Below, one piece after another: positions 49,901 to 62,099 of a DNA stretch of 64,000 bases. The notes beneath the pieces were generated by a model. That model was not told where the DNA came from. It ran no database searches and worked only from the letters and a program-made list of their open reading frames with translations. Numbering within the stretch: position 1 is the first letter of the stretch; each line of letters begins with the position of its first letter. The stretch comes from Burhinus oedicnemus (taxonomy: Eukaryota; Chordata; Aves; Charadriiformes; Burhinidae): assembly GCA_008921705.1 (NCBI GenBank), contig VFFE01007110.1, forward strand, positions 82,947 through 146,946, read 5' to 3'. The position numbers and the translations under genes were made by a program.

Positions 49901-52900
49901 TCCCAAGCCACTTAACTTGCTCTCCAATTAGTCTGACTTGATACTCTCCTGTGATCACACACTGACATATGTACCCTTACTCTCTCGCTTGCACTCACCA
50001 TAGGCACGTAGGCCCCCAGTGACCTGTGGTCTGGCTAGTTGCTGGCACCTAGACGTGCACTCACACACATGCATGCAGAATAGAGAGCCCGTTCACCCAG
50101 AAAAATAGTTATAAATGGAGTTTAATGAGAAAACAGGACAGACTGCGTTGATCAGGTGCCAGGCATGGCCAGACATGCACACTTATCCTTCTGTTTTCCC
50201 ACCCTTGTTACTCCCCAAAGCACCTTGATCCCTCCCTTTTTCTGCCTTTGGTTCCTCCCCTGAACATCCCATAGTAAGTCATGTGGAGTCCCAAAATGCC
50301 CTTCCCATCCCCTCAAGTGTCTCATACCCCTAAGCAGTAACCCCTTTCAGTCTGTAAGGTGATCCAGGGAGGCACTCCTGTTGACTCATGGTGATGGGAG
50401 TCACACCTGGCCCCTGGGGCTGGTGGCTGTCCTGGGCAGCCCTGGGAGGGGCTGAGGCAGGAGCTCTGTTTCTCTGAGTCCATAATTTTGGTTCCCCCGC
50501 CATTGTGCCTCTTTGCTCCTTCATGTTTGTGGAGATGAGCCTTTTCTGGGCTGACCTCGCTGCTGTGATAGGCCTGGGAATAGCTGGGTCAGGGTTGTAT
50601 TTGGATTCTCCCATCGGATCTTCTGTCCTCCTTTGTGCCTACGTGTAGAGCAGCTTTTTATAACAGAATCTAACGCTGACGATCCGGCGGTTTTCTTTCT
50701 GCTGCACTGAACGCTCTTGGGGGAAAAGGGACTATTACTGGGGCATATGAAGCAAGGATGGTTGGAAAGTGCTCTGTGGCTTCAGAGAAAACTTCCTTTG
50801 TAGTCCTTTAAACTGAAACCATCTAATAAAGTTGAAGAGAAAGTGTTAATTTTGTCTTTGTTGTGTGCAGAGTGTTGGATTAATCTGGGACAATACTGCA
50901 TGTTCTTAAAGCTGCATAGCTTTCTGGAAAAAGTTGCCTTAACTTTTTTTCACCACTTATAATATTTTTAGGTGCTAAGTAACATTCACACAGTGAGAGC
51001 TACGTGGCAACCTAAAAATCCTCAATCGTGGACCTTTTCTCCAAGGGTAGGTATCTTGCTCAAGGAGAGATGTAGCCAGTAACTATCTATTTACAACTTC
51101 TTATTTAGTGACGTCTGTTGCGTCTGGTATTCATGTTGAAATAAAACGTACCGCAGTCAAAATGAACATGCAGAAAAGAGAAGACCTTCTGAAGTGCATG
51201 AATGCAAACTAAACCAAGTGTTCTAGCAAAAACACTTTGCAGAAGAGAGTTGGGGGGAGGGAAAAGTAGTGGGAGGGACTGGTGATCCAGCCGGTGGCAC
51301 TGGTTAACTTTGAGTGATACCAGGTGCACACTACATGGTGTCCATGGAGAAGCAAGGAGACTAGGCACTTTTGCTTTGATTTCATTAAAAAAAAGAGAGC
51401 ACGTGCTTCCATGTTTCAGGTGCCATACACAGCCACACTCACAGCAGCTGTCATGTTTTACCCCAGTTGTTGCTGTGTTGTTGGAGGGAATTAAGTGCTT
51501 TTTGATATCTAAAGTTAATAGCTTGTCATCACACACGAGTACAGTACCTTGGCAGCACAGCTGTGTTTCATGGCAAGATAAAGAATAAGGTGAGCAAGGT
51601 TTCAACTGAAATTAGTTCTCCACTCATCATTTTCTTTTATATGGAATGGGATTGGGTCTGACTTCTTAGGTGAATGAGTGATGTGTTCGATGGCCTTTAA
51701 AAATCAAAGTTTTTTTAAAAAAGGTACATTCACTTTTTTTTCCCCCCCTGTCTTTGTATTAGGTAACAGGCATTTTACCCAGCTTGCTGGATGGTGACTG
51801 TTTTGTCAGGTCCAACTCTCTGTATTCCGATATTGGCATATTATTTGAACTTGGCATCACTTATATTCGCAATGTAAGTGTGTAAAGTTGCAGTATAAAT
51901 CATTCCAAGCACAGGTTTATAAAGTGAACCATATTCGATGTTAAGCTCCAGTATCCCAGCAGCGAACTGTGAGATCCAAATGGAAATTTAGCTGAACTTT
52001 TTCTAGCTTACAGCTTATAAGGTTGTCTTCCTTTTGGCTTCTTGGGGGGAGGGGAGACATGTTGGGTTTTGGAACTGTTAATTCTAGCCAATATTTAGAG
52101 AGTAAAAGACTTTCTGACTAGTGAACATGAATGTACCTTTACTTACACTGAAATAATTTCTTTTAGTCTGCCAAAGATCTTATGTGATTGCAGAGGACCA
52201 ATTCTGTCTTGACTTCTCCATTGTTTTTTCTGTCTGTGATTCATTTCAGACTACTGTGCTATATATGAAAATTTTAGCTGTTTAAATAGTATGGACACTG
52301 GTTTCTAGCTGCGATTGGTACAGATATATTCTGTCTATCTAGGATATGCTTCAGTAAAGTACAGTGGGTAGTGATGCAATAGATGGTACGGCCCATAAGA
52401 ACTACTGTAATAGAAGGCAGATGCATGCAGGGGCATAAGAAACACTAATATTTGGAGGATACGGTGGCTTTTCAGAACAGGTCACTGTTCTGAAAGATCT
52501 CAGCCATTTTGTCTACAAGACTGACTCAAGTCTTGCTGCCTCTTTCTGAACACTTACGTTTTCATTATGGTTGCAGTCTTCCTCAGGTGAATCTTGGCAA
52601 TAAAGTAAATCATGGGTGAAAGATAGAAAGTGGGGTAACCACAATGGTTAGCAAGCAGGGTATTAAATGGTGGGCAACAATTCTGAAAAGATGGCTGGAG
52701 AAGTTGCAAAGGGGAGTATTGCTGTATTTTCTCTTTTGCCGAGACCTGTACGAACTTAGGGTGCAAGAGTGCAGCGCCTGTGGCGTTGTGGAGGAGAGGC
52801 ATGCTGATAGCGTGGTGGGGATGCAGAACTGTTGTGCAGGGAGATAAGTAGAGTGTACATCTGTAGGGAACTGGACTATGTAAGTCCTGGTGATGAACAG

Positions 52901-55900
52901 CATGTTGCTAAGTGATGCTTCACGGAGACCCAGTGGGGCATAATGGCCTTCCTTATGCTAATTGGAGTAGTTAAGATTCTGCAAAGTTGTCTGCGTCTGT
53001 TTACAGAATAAGTTTAAATGAAAGCTGGAGTGTTTACAAGTTCCTACCTGTTATTAGTGCTTTTGGAGTCTGGAAATGGATGGGCTGGCACGCAGGATCG
53101 GCTCCCTTTCCCAGGTGCCATCTCTGGTAGTATGAATAAAGCCTTCCGATGCACAGGGTCACTGGCTTGGAAATGGTTGTCTCTGGGATCAGATGGGTGA
53201 ATCCCTTGGGTATATTTTTTTCCCTCTTTTTTTCTGTCCTGCATTCTTTAGAGCATCAGTGCAGGTTTGGCGGGGTTTACCTTTGTATCTGTGCATTTCT
53301 TCTTTTTCAGGAGCTTGATATACTTAGATTTCCCTTAAATGTGTATTTCTTGGTTTTATAAATCCTCATCTCTTAAATATGTTCATTGATAATCAACTTC
53401 AGCAAAAGTTCGTGTGCTGTTTGGTAAATGTCTTCAAACACCTGTGAATGTGACAGTGTTTGCTTACCACATATCTGGGGCTTTTACCATTTTAATGTGA
53501 TTACTCTAAATAAATGTTTGTGGTTCAGTTACTCATTCTGGTTTAGCTGTTCAAGTTATTTACACACGTATCTCTTTTTTTCTAGTCAACAGGTGAAAGA
53601 GGAGAGCTAAGCTGTGGCTGGGCATTTCTGAAGCTTTTTACTTCTGATGGAATGCCTGTTCCTTCCAAGTAAGTTTATTATGTTTTCCTTCTCTCTCTCT
53701 CTCTCTCTGTATTTATATGTGTATGTATATGCATATTTTAGGCTAGGAGTAAAGTTCATACTTACACCCTGGACCAAACATTCAGGTTTGAAGTGTTGCA
53801 AGTTACTGTGTGTTTAAAAATATTCTTCAGTGGAATTTTAAAACTATGGAAGTATCTGAGTTAATAGGGAGTGACAATGTCCTTTTTAGTTCTGGCTTTT
53901 CTTTATGTGCACATTGCTGTATATTGCTTTCGCATGTAAAAATTAGGAGATTGGTGTCTACAACTTGGAAGCAGGTAAGAGTTGTTGTAAATGAATCTCT
54001 TGCTATTCACTTGGAGAGTGTGAATAAGCTTATATTTTTGCAGTGATTTATGATTAGTTCATGGGTCCAACAATCTTAAACAATAAAAGGTATGTATTTC
54101 TATTTTATTATATGTAGGAAAGCTTTCTCTTAATTTACAGAAATGACTCATTGCAAATCAGACTTGCAATACTTTGTTTTTACCAAGCGTGTGTGTGTGT
54201 ATTCTGAATATATTTGGATTACAGGGCAAAAAAAATACCCACAGGAGATCTCTACTGTTCTATAAGTCTCTAAATCTCTTCTAAATCTGGTCGCTAACAT
54301 AGTTTTGCTATTTCATTAAGTTAAACATGGTATCTACAGAGTGAAATTGCATGCTTGTTTCAACAGTGACTTACTCTTAACTGAACTGGGATTACATTAT
54401 TCTTCAATGTTTTAAATCTTCCATATATAAAATTTGCTACATAAGCTGTGACTCCTCAAAAACATTTTAGTGAAACAATTGCTATGGAGTCATGTGGAAA
54501 ACAATTGATGTTGCTAATTTATTTTAAAATAATTAACTGGTTTCCTAATATAATACAAGTTTCAAATTTATCATTTGAGGTTTGGTTACTTAATTAGGTG
54601 TAGTTATTTCATATAAAATACTAGTCATAACATCAAGCACCGTGTCAGTTTTTTATTTGAGATAACAGGTTTCTTTCTTTCTCAGAAAGCGTTTGTGCCG
54701 TTCTCACATAGCCTTAGATCTTTTTATTTTAACTACGCCGCTCTTCTTTCACAGGATGTATGAGCTGCTATTAAATGGTGGTACTCCCTATGAAAGAGGC
54801 GTTGAGGTTGACCCATCGATATCAAGAAGAGGTATGGTTTCTCCTAAACATTATAAAAATTAAATGATACAACACATGGTGTACCTATTCTACAACACGC
54901 AGTGCTCAGGCAGGGCTCTCATTAGCATGCAGTCACCACAGCCTGGTTTTGTCGTGTGTGTTCTCGTTTTGCGTAAGAGAGAGTTGATTGTTAGGGCTGG
55001 TGGGATTCAGAACTATCTGCCAGTGCTAATGTTTCTGTAATTTCCTGTGTCTGCAGGTTGAAGATTATTTCTGATAAATGCATTCAATTATTTCTTTAAC
55101 TGCACTTAACACTTCTTGGCTATGGAGTGATTGTACAAGGCTCAGCAGTAACATTGGTCTAAAGAGTTCCCAAGCCAGGCTCTTCAAGTCCCGTATCATG
55201 AATCCCATATAAATTATATGCATAAATATGCTACAGAACATCTATACTGGTTCTTCCCTGTGGGGTCTATCAGATGATAGACCACTTGTGTTTTAAATAA
55301 GGGTGGCCATGGCTTTCCTCTGGAGGCTGTAATAACATCCATTTGCCAGCGACATATGCTGCAGGCTATAGAAGGCCTTTACCTTTTGGGTTTGGACACT
55401 TACCTACACATTACTCTGTGCATATTATGAACCCACCATCCTAGAGAGATGTAATAGCTTATGTTAGACCAAATATAGCTGATATATTGATGTGTTTTCA
55501 GATGTTCAATTCCTCCTGGCTTTTAGACCATCCTTAAACCATTACAGTTTTAGCAGAACATCTCTTGCCAAATGTATATGTCCATTCTTGTAATATGATT
55601 CTTAATGTTCTTTCAAAATGACAGATTTCATATCAGGTATTTATTTCTAAAGCAGGCAGTGGTGTTTTTCATCAGTTTATAACACTCAAGAAACAGCCTG
55701 TGCTTTTAGTGAAACTGAGGTCTTTAAGCGCGCAGTCAAAAGACATCCTCAAGTAAGTATTTGTGTGTGCTGCCATAAAATGAAAAAGTATTTTGGATAG
55801 CCCAGAGTGGTCCCAGAGATCTAAAGTGCTCCCCTTCCCTGTAACACTGGCTGTGCAAAAATCTGAGGGTCATGTCACCTGCATATTGCACTTGATCTCT

Positions 55901-58900
55901 GTTTGACGCTTAGAGTTATTTTCTTGAAAACAAACAAAAAGTCTTTAAGTTTAGATAAGATTGAAAACTGCAACAGCAGGAGTCTGGCTGTTGTGGCTGT
56001 ATCCATGTGCACCTTCAAAAGTTGTGGTAGATTCATGGAGATGCCCATATGAGCTAATAATCATCTCCATGAAGCTGTCGTTACCCTCGAGTTTTGGTGA
56101 ACAGTGCTTCATAGGAGCAGTTTTGAATAAAAATCTGAACTGCTTGTTGTTTATTTTCCCAATAGTTTGCTACCAGAAACGTTAATTGGCAGTATGTGCT
56201 ACATCCATCTCTTGATATTTTATCGACAAATACTTGGTGATGCACTCCTGAAAGACAGAATAAGTGTGCAAAGCACAGGTAAGAATTGCTATTGTGGAGA
56301 AGAACTCTGTAATGGAGAGTGTGTTGGAGAAAGATCAGGTTCCTAAAGAGAATGACTCTCTCCAGAGTCTCCCATTTATAAGAGAAAGCAGGGGTCTGCA
56401 GGAGAAACTCACTGATACAGGATACTCGTAGAATTTTGTTCCCTGGTGTTGCTGGCACTGACTGACCATCTCACAGGGTTAGGAAGTCACGCTTCTTGTG
56501 TAGAAGATTTCAGTGCTTTAACTTTCAGTCTGTAGGTATTGTAGGGACAAACAGAAAGCTGTTGTCCCTGTTGATAAAAGAGAACAGCCTCTTGCTGTGA
56601 ATACCACCACTCGGTGTGTTTGCATTTCAAACTAGTAATATTTCAACTTGCATCTTATGTATTGCCCTGTTTGACATCAGTTCACATCGCAGAACGCAAA
56701 AGCCACAAGAATAGTTTTGTTTTCTGTGAAGTATGAATGAAGTGCTTTCAGTCAAATTCTCATTAAAAAAAGCCTATGTGATAGGTAAAGGGCTATTTCT
56801 AAATAAATAAAAATAAATAAAAATCAAATAAAGCTAAAGGATTATTTGGAAGAGAAATGTTTTGTTTTCATCTCCCATGCAATGAGAGATTAGACACGCA
56901 CACAGGTTTACTCATTCATTTGTAGTGTATGCGTGTTCTCTGAGTTATAGAAGAGATTAGGCAGATGTTTTTGTCATCGAGGTTAAGTCATCCTCTTTAT
57001 TTATTTTTAATTATTATTTACTTATTGGCTAATGCAGCAGGGAGAGACAGAAGTGGAAGAGTTCTAGTTTCAGAACTCAGTGTCTTGCTCTGATTTTGCA
57101 ATTCTGTATATTATTCTTTCCACATCTTTCTTCAACAGAACTGTAATTGTTTATAGTCTTCTCCATTTTAAAATCAATTTGAAATATAGAAAAATTACAT
57201 TTCTTAACTGTACTACAGGTGAATTTATATTGGTACTGCGAAGTGATTTTCTTTTCTTTTCTCCCGTCTCTTCTCCAAAGTGAATTATGTATCATCTGTT
57301 CCTATGGCAAATAAATTTGCTTGTGCACTTACTAGTATTTTTAACTTACAATCTTTAGCCATAGTTAAGCATCTGAATTACAGGTTTCTCTTTCAAAGGT
57401 GCTCAGAATTTCATTCCCTTCCTGATTTTCTTGAACTTTAATATACAGTCTGAGTATACTGATTTCAGTATCTGAAAGTCAGACCTTTTCATAAATTAGT
57501 ATTTTCTTTAATAAACTTATCACAGAGAAACTGAAAATGCTTAGTTTTTAAAGGCCATTTGAGAACTGCCATACTTACTTGGTTTGATCTTTACAACGTA
57601 GGACAATAGATCAGGCTGATGACCTCTCCTGGAGTTAAACTTTGGATTTAGACTTCATTTGGAATGATTTAAAGGCTTTACCCCAGCATTTCAGAAGTTG
57701 TTCTGGTAGCCATTTTCTACTTTTTTTCTGGTGTAACAAAAGAAGATTTTTCTTATTTCAAAATCAACTATCACTTTAGAAGTAGGCAACTTAAAATGCC
57801 TGTTATAGTTCACAAAAATAATCAGTTCTGGCTTGCTTCCCTTAAGTGTTTTGTTGTTAGTAAATGGTTAGTGTTTAATAAACTTTCCATCAACTTCAAC
57901 ATGAAGAAACAACAGTGTATATCAAATATTTAAAATCACAAGAGAAAGAAAACACTTCAACCAAAATTTCTCTATATGTCACTTGTAGCACTCTTGTAGT
58001 CTTATCTACAGTCTCATTAACTAAAATAATGACAGGACCCCTACGCCACTGGGGCTCGAGATTTGCTGTGCTTGGTAACAAAGAGCTTTGATTCCTGCCG
58101 CTTGCCCCGCTGTCTTAAAATCACACACAACACAAGCCAGATTAAAGTAGAATGAAAGTGTGTTTATTCATAACATCCAAATCAGGCAGCACAATTTCAG
58201 ATGTTTATAAAAAAGACAGGTGCAGAAATGAGGAAAACCACCTCAATCTACCCTCAGGTTAAATCAGTAAGGTCTCTTGCTTGCTGGCTTCTCCTAATAA
58301 ACCAGCAATTGGTTTTTGTCTCTCAGGTTAACCGTTTCTCAGCCACTGAGAGTTTGCTACAGTCAGAGAATGCAGCAGCTAGCTCTTCGACCTTCCCTGC
58401 TGCTCTGGAGTACTATTACAGCTCATTTTCCCTTTGAAATATTCTGAGGGGAGGGGGCGCACTGAATACCTTAATGTGTTGATACCTTGAAAACCATCCT
58501 GTTTCTTCCTTAGCCTTGAATGTGTTTGTTTTCTGTTTCAGATTTAATCTGTAATCCTATTTTAGCAACTTTCCCTCAACTCATGGATCAACCAGACCTG
58601 ATGGATGCACTTCGGGTATGTTATCTACATCGCATTCAATCCATCTGATGTGTCAGGATTTGCAAAATTTGAGCTTTTTTTTAACCCTGTGAAAAGATAA
58701 ATGGAAAAGCCAAACAGTAGAAAAGTTATAACTGTTCCAAGTATGTGCAGATCTCTGTGTCATAGTGCTTTCAAAATTGCAAGAGAATGCTTGAGTACAC
58801 GCAGAAGGGATGCAGAGACATAAATGGGCTAGTGTGACCACTGCTAGCCATGTAGCCGCAGCAAGAGAGTGCTCAGGTGGATTAGCTGTCTGAATCTTTG

Positions 58901-61900
58901 TCTGGCTTCTAGGATGGCATTGCTTTCGTGACACGTAGGAGCTGACTTAGCTTCTGACTGGCAGGACAGCGCTCACCATATTTACACTGCAGTCCCTTGC
59001 AGGTGTCCTAGTACCAGACAACAACAGCTGAGTTACTTCTGCTGGAAGGATACTACTGTCAGGAGTTGTCAGCCTTTGGGGTTAGGCTGTATTTCTCCAT
59101 GCTTGTTGGGTGGAAAAAAATCAACCTCGGTTGTGATTGATTTTTTTTTTTCAGAAAAGTGGATCCCCTTCATTTCATTTATATGGCTCTGATAATTGCA
59201 AGTCTCCAAATCCTTGCATCTGTAAAATGTAGTGGAATGGCTGTTTGCTTAAATCAACTAAACTGGCACTAGGAAGGAATGGGGAGTGTGAGGAAAGTGG
59301 GACTGTAACAGGAGCTTAAATTACTGTGGGATTTCAGCGAGAGAAATTTTTGCAACTAAAAATGCAATTATAGAGTCATAGAATAGTTTGGGTTGGAAAG
59401 GACCTCTGAAGGCCATCTAGTCCACCCCCCCTGCCATGAGCAGGGACATCTTCAACTAGATCAGGCTGCTCAGAGCCCCGTCCAACCTGACCTGGAATGT
59501 TTCCAGGGATGGCGCATCTACTGCCTCTCTAGGCAACCTGTTCCAGTGTTCCACCACCCTCACTGTAAAAAAATTTCTTCCTTTCATCTAGTCTTTGGTT
59601 TAAAGCCATGACCCCTTGTCCTATTGCAACAGGCTCTGCTAAAAAGTTTTTCCTGTCTTTCCTCTAGTCTTCCTTTAAGTCCTGAAAGGCCGCAGTAAGG
59701 TCTCCCTGGAGCTTTCTCTTGTCCAGGCTGAACAACCCCAACTCTCTCAGCCTGTCCTCATAGCAGAGGTGCTCCACCCCTCTGATCATTTTTGTGGCCC
59801 TCCTCTGGACCCCCTCCAACAGCTCCATGTCTTTCCTGTGCTGAGGGCTCCAGAGCTGGACGCAGTATTCCAGGTAGGGGTCTCATGAGAGCGGAGTAGA
59901 GGGGCAGAATCACCTCCCTCGACCTGCTGGCCATGCTTCTTTTGATGCAGCCCAGGATGCAGTTGACTTTCTGGGCTGCAGGTGCACATTGCTGGCTCAC
60001 GTCCAGCTTTTCGCTTTAGATCTCCACAATCTGATTCTGTGATTCCGTGATCTCAGTCTGATTTTCCATTTCATTTCATTTCAGAGCGCTTGGGCAGATA
60101 GAGAAAGAACATTGAAGAGATCTGAGAAGGTAATAAATTACAGGTTTTTCTTTGATATATATTCAATCTAATTCAAACTAGAAGCCTTCTGTCAGTGTTA
60201 TTGGTAGTTAACTTTTCCTCTCACCATACATTTATTTAGAAAATGTAGGTATGCTAAATGCAGTTCTTAACATTTCTTACCCATATTTGTAACAGTAAAC
60301 TAGGAGAAGAAGGAATATGAAATTAACTTGTAACTTTTTGTGTCAGAGTTTGTATACAGTTGTTAGTGGGGAAGCTATTACAAGCTCATACCCAGAGTGT
60401 GGCTCCCTTTCATGATGTGCTTCCAATACTTGACTGGTAAAAGCTTTCCACTGGTACAAAAGGGGCTGTGTATGCCCACAAAATAATCTTCCCTCCTCCA
60501 ATCTCTGACCTCCAATCCTCCCACAGTCTGCTTGGAAAAAGGCCCCCAAATTCTGCAAATCTCCCTATCTCAGACAGCTGTAATCTCCTATTTTGGCGTG
60601 TGGACAGCTGGATAAGAACTGAATTGACCATGTCACCGGGCTTACCTGTACCTTTTCCTACCTCCTATCCTCTGGACAGAGAGAAGCTGTAGGTAATTGA
60701 AGGCATTGGCTCTTGATCCAAGACACTTCACTTGGGAGCAGCAACAGGATATTTCATTCGTTGTGCATGCTGCTGAACAGATACATGAGATCTCCCCATT
60801 TATACAAAGAAACTAAAATGCTGTTGAGTCAGAATTGCTCTTTCAAGGCCATTCATCCAAAATGAAAGCTGATCTGCTCAAAGAATTAGTAACTCCTCAG
60901 TATCCCAGAACCATCCAGTTTTACCTGATCTTTGTCATGTGCCACTCCCATGGGAGGATTGCTGCCTGGTGAATTCTTACTCCTCCTTGCATGGTTATAT
61001 GATGCTTAGCTGCTAAATCTCCTGCGGAGACGTGAACTGTTCAATGCCAGTCATAGCGCTTGCACTTTGGGAACATATCTGGAAGAGTCTTGGTGGTCAG
61101 TGAGTTTTCCAGGAGGCAGTGCTCTCTGCGTGTCCTTGCATGAAGGGGGTTTTCTAGCGTGTGTGTGGAAAATGAGGCACACAAATCTTGTCTAGTTCCA
61201 AGTGCTCGGGATCTTTCAGTTAATTATATATCAGGCTGATTCTTCGTCTCCGGGGTTTGCAAACTGGTCTTTACAGGGAAGGGTATAATTCTTGCCACAC
61301 ACAGAACGTGCTGTCAAGGTGTAAACTAACAGTGCTTACGCTGTGGCCTTACCTCCTGCTAAGAGCCACATGCTGCGAGGAGCGTGGGATTGTTGCAACT
61401 CTCCGCCTAGGGCAGTAGAGAAATGAGTGGAGTCTGGGCTTCCAAGGCAGGGACGATGTGGCACTTCCCCAGCAGCCATGGCAACAATCTCAGTTTGTAC
61501 CTGCAGAGGCTGTGGTGAACAGTTGTCACATGCCGGTGTTTTTAGGAAGAAATATAAATATACCACAAGCAAAGGGCTGTCAAATCTCTTCCGTTGTTAT
61601 CCTGGGAACTGGGGGTTAGTTGGAGGTTTTCTTGTTGGGTTCTTTTTTTTTTTTTCCCCTGTGTACAATACTGCTGCAGAAGTGCTTGGCAACACTGTGT
61701 ATTTGCACTGAAGTATTTTCAAATACTCTTCCCTGCAGAGAGATCAAGAATTTCTGAAGTCTCTGTTTGTCCTGGTGTACCACGACTCTGTCTTCCCTCT
61801 CCTCCAGTCCACCTTCCTCCCCGACTACAAGTGGGCTGAGGAAGAGTCTGAAGCATCTCGCTGGAAGGTGATTAATGACTTTTTGAAAAAGAGCCGAGAG

Positions 61901-62017
61901 AATGATGGTGCACTTCAGTATCTGCTGTCATCAGAAAACACTCACAAAGCCTTTGATATCTCAGAGCTGGCTTACGATTTCTTAGGAGAAGCAAGGGAAA
62001 ACAATCCTGGAGTATGA
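43947..62017 (+). CDS. NPHP1: Nephrocystin-1, ciliary transition-zone scaffold, 20 coding exons
   Basis: Nephrocystin-1 works at the ciliary transition zone and cell junctions with NPHP4, NPHP8 and p130Cas; loss causes juvenile nephronophthisis in people. Coding exons: 43947-44015, 44098-44162, 44500-44560, 45021-45157, 45603-45807, 46127-46228, 47077-47168, 47629-47671, 48200-48284, 48914-49008, 49641-49769, 50972-51046, 51763-51873, 53586-53668, 54755-54831, 55653-55752, 56166-56278, 58542-58615, 60085-60129, 61739-62017. They sum to 2040 bp (679 aa plus stop) with every phase matching. The order is an N-terminal coiled coil, a glutamate-rich stretch (about 120-150), an SH3 domain (about 160-214), a second acidic stretch, then the nephrocystin homology domain with landmarks [30 protein letters not shown] and [14 protein letters not shown]. 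Human is 732 aa; the bird form lacks a segment after exon 8. Confidence 0.96.
45195..45250 (-). repeat. Possible CR1 3'-end fragment
   Basis: The plus-strand run tatagaattg followed by cagttggaaaggaccctgaa resembles the reverse complement of a CR1 3' end (atagaatcatagaat, then ggttggaaggga). It is very short and diverged, lying in NPHP1 intron 4. Confidence 0.35.
45603..46228 (+). other. NPHP1: NPHP1 exons 5-6: acidic stretch and SH3 domain
   Basis: Exon 5 codes for a run of glutamate and aspartate and then the start of the SH3 fold ([18 protein letters not shown]). Exon 6 continues with [20 protein letters not shown] and GLVPRTYLV. The WW pair and the PRTYL end are SH3 landmarks that contact proline-rich ligands. 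The usual ALYDY is changed to AVGNF, as in other nephrocystins (AVGDF in human). Confidence 0.92.
49869..49893. repeat. Compound (GA)n(CA)n microsatellite
   Basis: About six GA units run straight into about seven AC units, in NPHP1 intron 11 some 100 bp after the exon 11 donor. Confidence 0.9.
49895..50640 (-). repeat. Possible old LTR-type repeat in NPHP1 intron 11
   Basis: Read on the minus strand, the block has a purine-rich stretch, a region ending in ATTAAA, then a C/T-rich part, an order reminiscent of an avian endogenous retroviral LTR. I could not find clear TG...CA ends or a target-site duplication, and no retroviral coding domain is readable. A repeat-library search would decide. 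Confidence 0.25.
53689..53709. repeat. (CT)n microsatellite
   Basis: About ten CT units, 20 bp after the NPHP1 exon 14 donor. Confidence 0.95.
56801..56832. repeat. (AAAT)n-like tract
   Basis: Imperfect AAAT/AAATA units in NPHP1 intron 17. Confidence 0.8.
59366..60018 (-). repeat. CR1 LINE, 3' part, in NPHP1 intron 18
   Basis: The plus strand starts with the reverse complement of a CR1 3' end (tagagtcatagaatagtttg, then ggttggaaaggacc). The minus strand encodes the C-terminal end of the CR1 reverse-transcriptase ORF, with [20 protein letters not shown] and [13 protein letters not shown] in clean order. It is a 5'-truncated, inactive copy, better preserved than the one at 32.4-33.4 kb. It ends close to NPHP1 exon 19. 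Confidence 0.93.
60030..60052 (+). repeat. Second CR1-like 3' end in opposite orientation
   Basis: The plus strand reads gattctgtgattccgtgatc, like the terminal octamer repeat of a CR1 3' end in forward orientation. It abuts the 5' side of the minus-strand copy, giving two 3' ends pointing away from each other. Confidence 0.55.
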
Positions 62018-62068
62018 CTGGATTATAGAAGAACAATTCAGGCTATGTAAGAATGGGGTAACAATATA

Positions 62069-62074
62069 AATAAA
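62069..62074 (+). terminator. NPHP1: NPHP1 polyadenylation signal AATAAA
   Basis: AATAAA 52 bp after the NPHP1 stop, in A/T-rich sequence, the first canonical hexamer downstream. Confidence 0.75.
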
Positions 62075-62099
62075 TTCTTACAAAAAAGAAATGATGTGT

